NCBI GenBank assembly: GCA_030754395.1
Contig: JASMAJ010000042.1
Coordinates: forward strand, 1 to 7,006
Direction: 5' to 3'
DNA from: Candidatus Thalassarchaeaceae archaeon
GTDB taxonomy: Archaea > Thermoplasmatota > Poseidoniia > Poseidoniales > Thalassarchaeaceae
DNA: 7,006 nucleotides
Shown: piece after piece, positions 6,806-7,006 of the stretch
How positions within the stretch are numbered: position 1 is the first letter of the stretch
Layout: each line of letters opens with the position of its first letter
The notes under the pieces: generated by a model
The model's database searches: none
The model's input: only the letters and a program-made list of their open reading frames with translations
What the model was told of the DNA's origin: nothing
Made by a program: the position numbers and the translations under genes

Positions 6806-6922
6806 GATTTTTCTAAAACATAATTGTAATATTATAGTACCGCCGAACACCTCACCAAAATTCAGTTGTTCGTGCGTTACTTGATAATGAAACATCATTT
6901 CGGAACATTTGGTTGAATAACT
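6806..6922. promoter_or_regulatory. Divergent intergenic region between the surface protein and sufS
   Basis: This 117-base AT-rich stretch must hold promoters for both flanking genes. The leftward promoter is the TATAATAT element. For the rightward gene, TTGATAATGA around 6881-6890 is an AT-rich candidate about 37 bases before ATG 6923, and GGTTGA at 6911-6916 could be a weak ribosome binding site. No inverted repeat that would mark a regulator site was noticed. Confidence 0.4.
6829..6836 (-). promoter_or_regulatory. Box A (TATA element) of the surface-protein gene
   Basis: On the minus strand TATAATAT is centred about 27 bases before ATG 6805, ideal for a leaderless archaeal transcript. 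The sequence between it and the start has no ribosome binding site. This is the best promoter in the window and supports ATG 6805 over the longer frame starting at 6898. Confidence 0.6.
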
Positions 6923-7006
6923 ATGGCTCTCGACATTCAGTCAATTCGAGCGGATTTCCCCATTCTAGAAAGAGTTCTTCCAAATGGTAAGAAATTGGTC
7001 TATTTC
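6923..7006 (+). CDS. sufS: Cysteine desulfurase SufS, N-terminal fragment (cut by window edge)
   Basis: The first 28 codons of a gene running off the right edge in an open frame. The start MALDIQSIRADFPILERV, followed by PNGKKLVYF, closely matches the N terminus of SufS/CsdA-type cysteine desulfurases, in which an IRxDFPIL segment precedes the NGKxLVYxDNAATSQKP block. The window stops just before the expected DNAAT residues. These pyridoxal-phosphate enzymes take sulfur from cysteine for iron-sulfur cluster assembly in the cytoplasm. The pyridoxal-phosphate lysine and active-site cysteine lie beyond the window, so function rests on the N terminus alone. It diverges from the surface-protein gene; any other suf genes would be to the right. 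Confidence 0.85.
   Translation, partial: MALDIQSIRADFPILERVLPNGKKLVYF

Overview
The window most likely comes from a planktonic archaeon of the Thermoplasmatota, possibly a Marine Group II type (Candidatus Poseidoniia). This is inferred from style, not from a marker gene. Supporting traits are AT-rich box A-like elements about 27-28 bases ahead of start codons with little Shine-Dalgarno signal, a membrane-anchored tandem winged-helix regulator, large secreted proteins with PKD-like, SBBP-like and thrombospondin type 3-like calcium loops, and a tRNA-Glu with CCA encoded in the gene.

Layout. Left part, + strand: a membrane-tethered double winged-helix DNA-binding protein (17-733), which may start before the window, then a ~990-residue lipoprotein (804-3785). 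The lipoprotein carries three Ig/PKD-like domains, an acidic helical spacer and a long array of 21-residue units, each with an Asp-rich loop. Next comes tRNA-Glu(UUC) (3849-3926), which meets the minus-strand block tail to tail with three bases between. Middle and right, - strand, in transcription order: an SBBP-propeller surface protein with a C-terminal membrane anchor (6805-4964), a small SLOG/DUF2493-like nucleotide-binding protein (4916-4470) and an NADPH-dependent FMN reductase family flavoprotein (4427-3930). At the right edge the first 28 codons of a SufS-type cysteine desulfurase (6923-7006, + strand) diverge from the surface protein across a 117-base intergenic region. No stretch longer than 300 bases lacks a gene; all intergenic gaps are between 3 and 117 bases.

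The genes do not form one obvious pathway. The two large exported proteins are the notable content: both use Asp-rich calcium-type loops, one as a regular 21-residue repeat array on a lipid anchor, the other as a stalk between a beta-propeller and a transmembrane anchor. The small minus-strand genes (nucleotide-sensing SLOG fold, flavin reductase) and SufS look like ordinary metabolic genes. I see no CRISPR array, insertion sequence, integrase, phage gene or toxin-antitoxin pair. The most unusual item is the 21-residue calcium-loop array in the lipoprotein.
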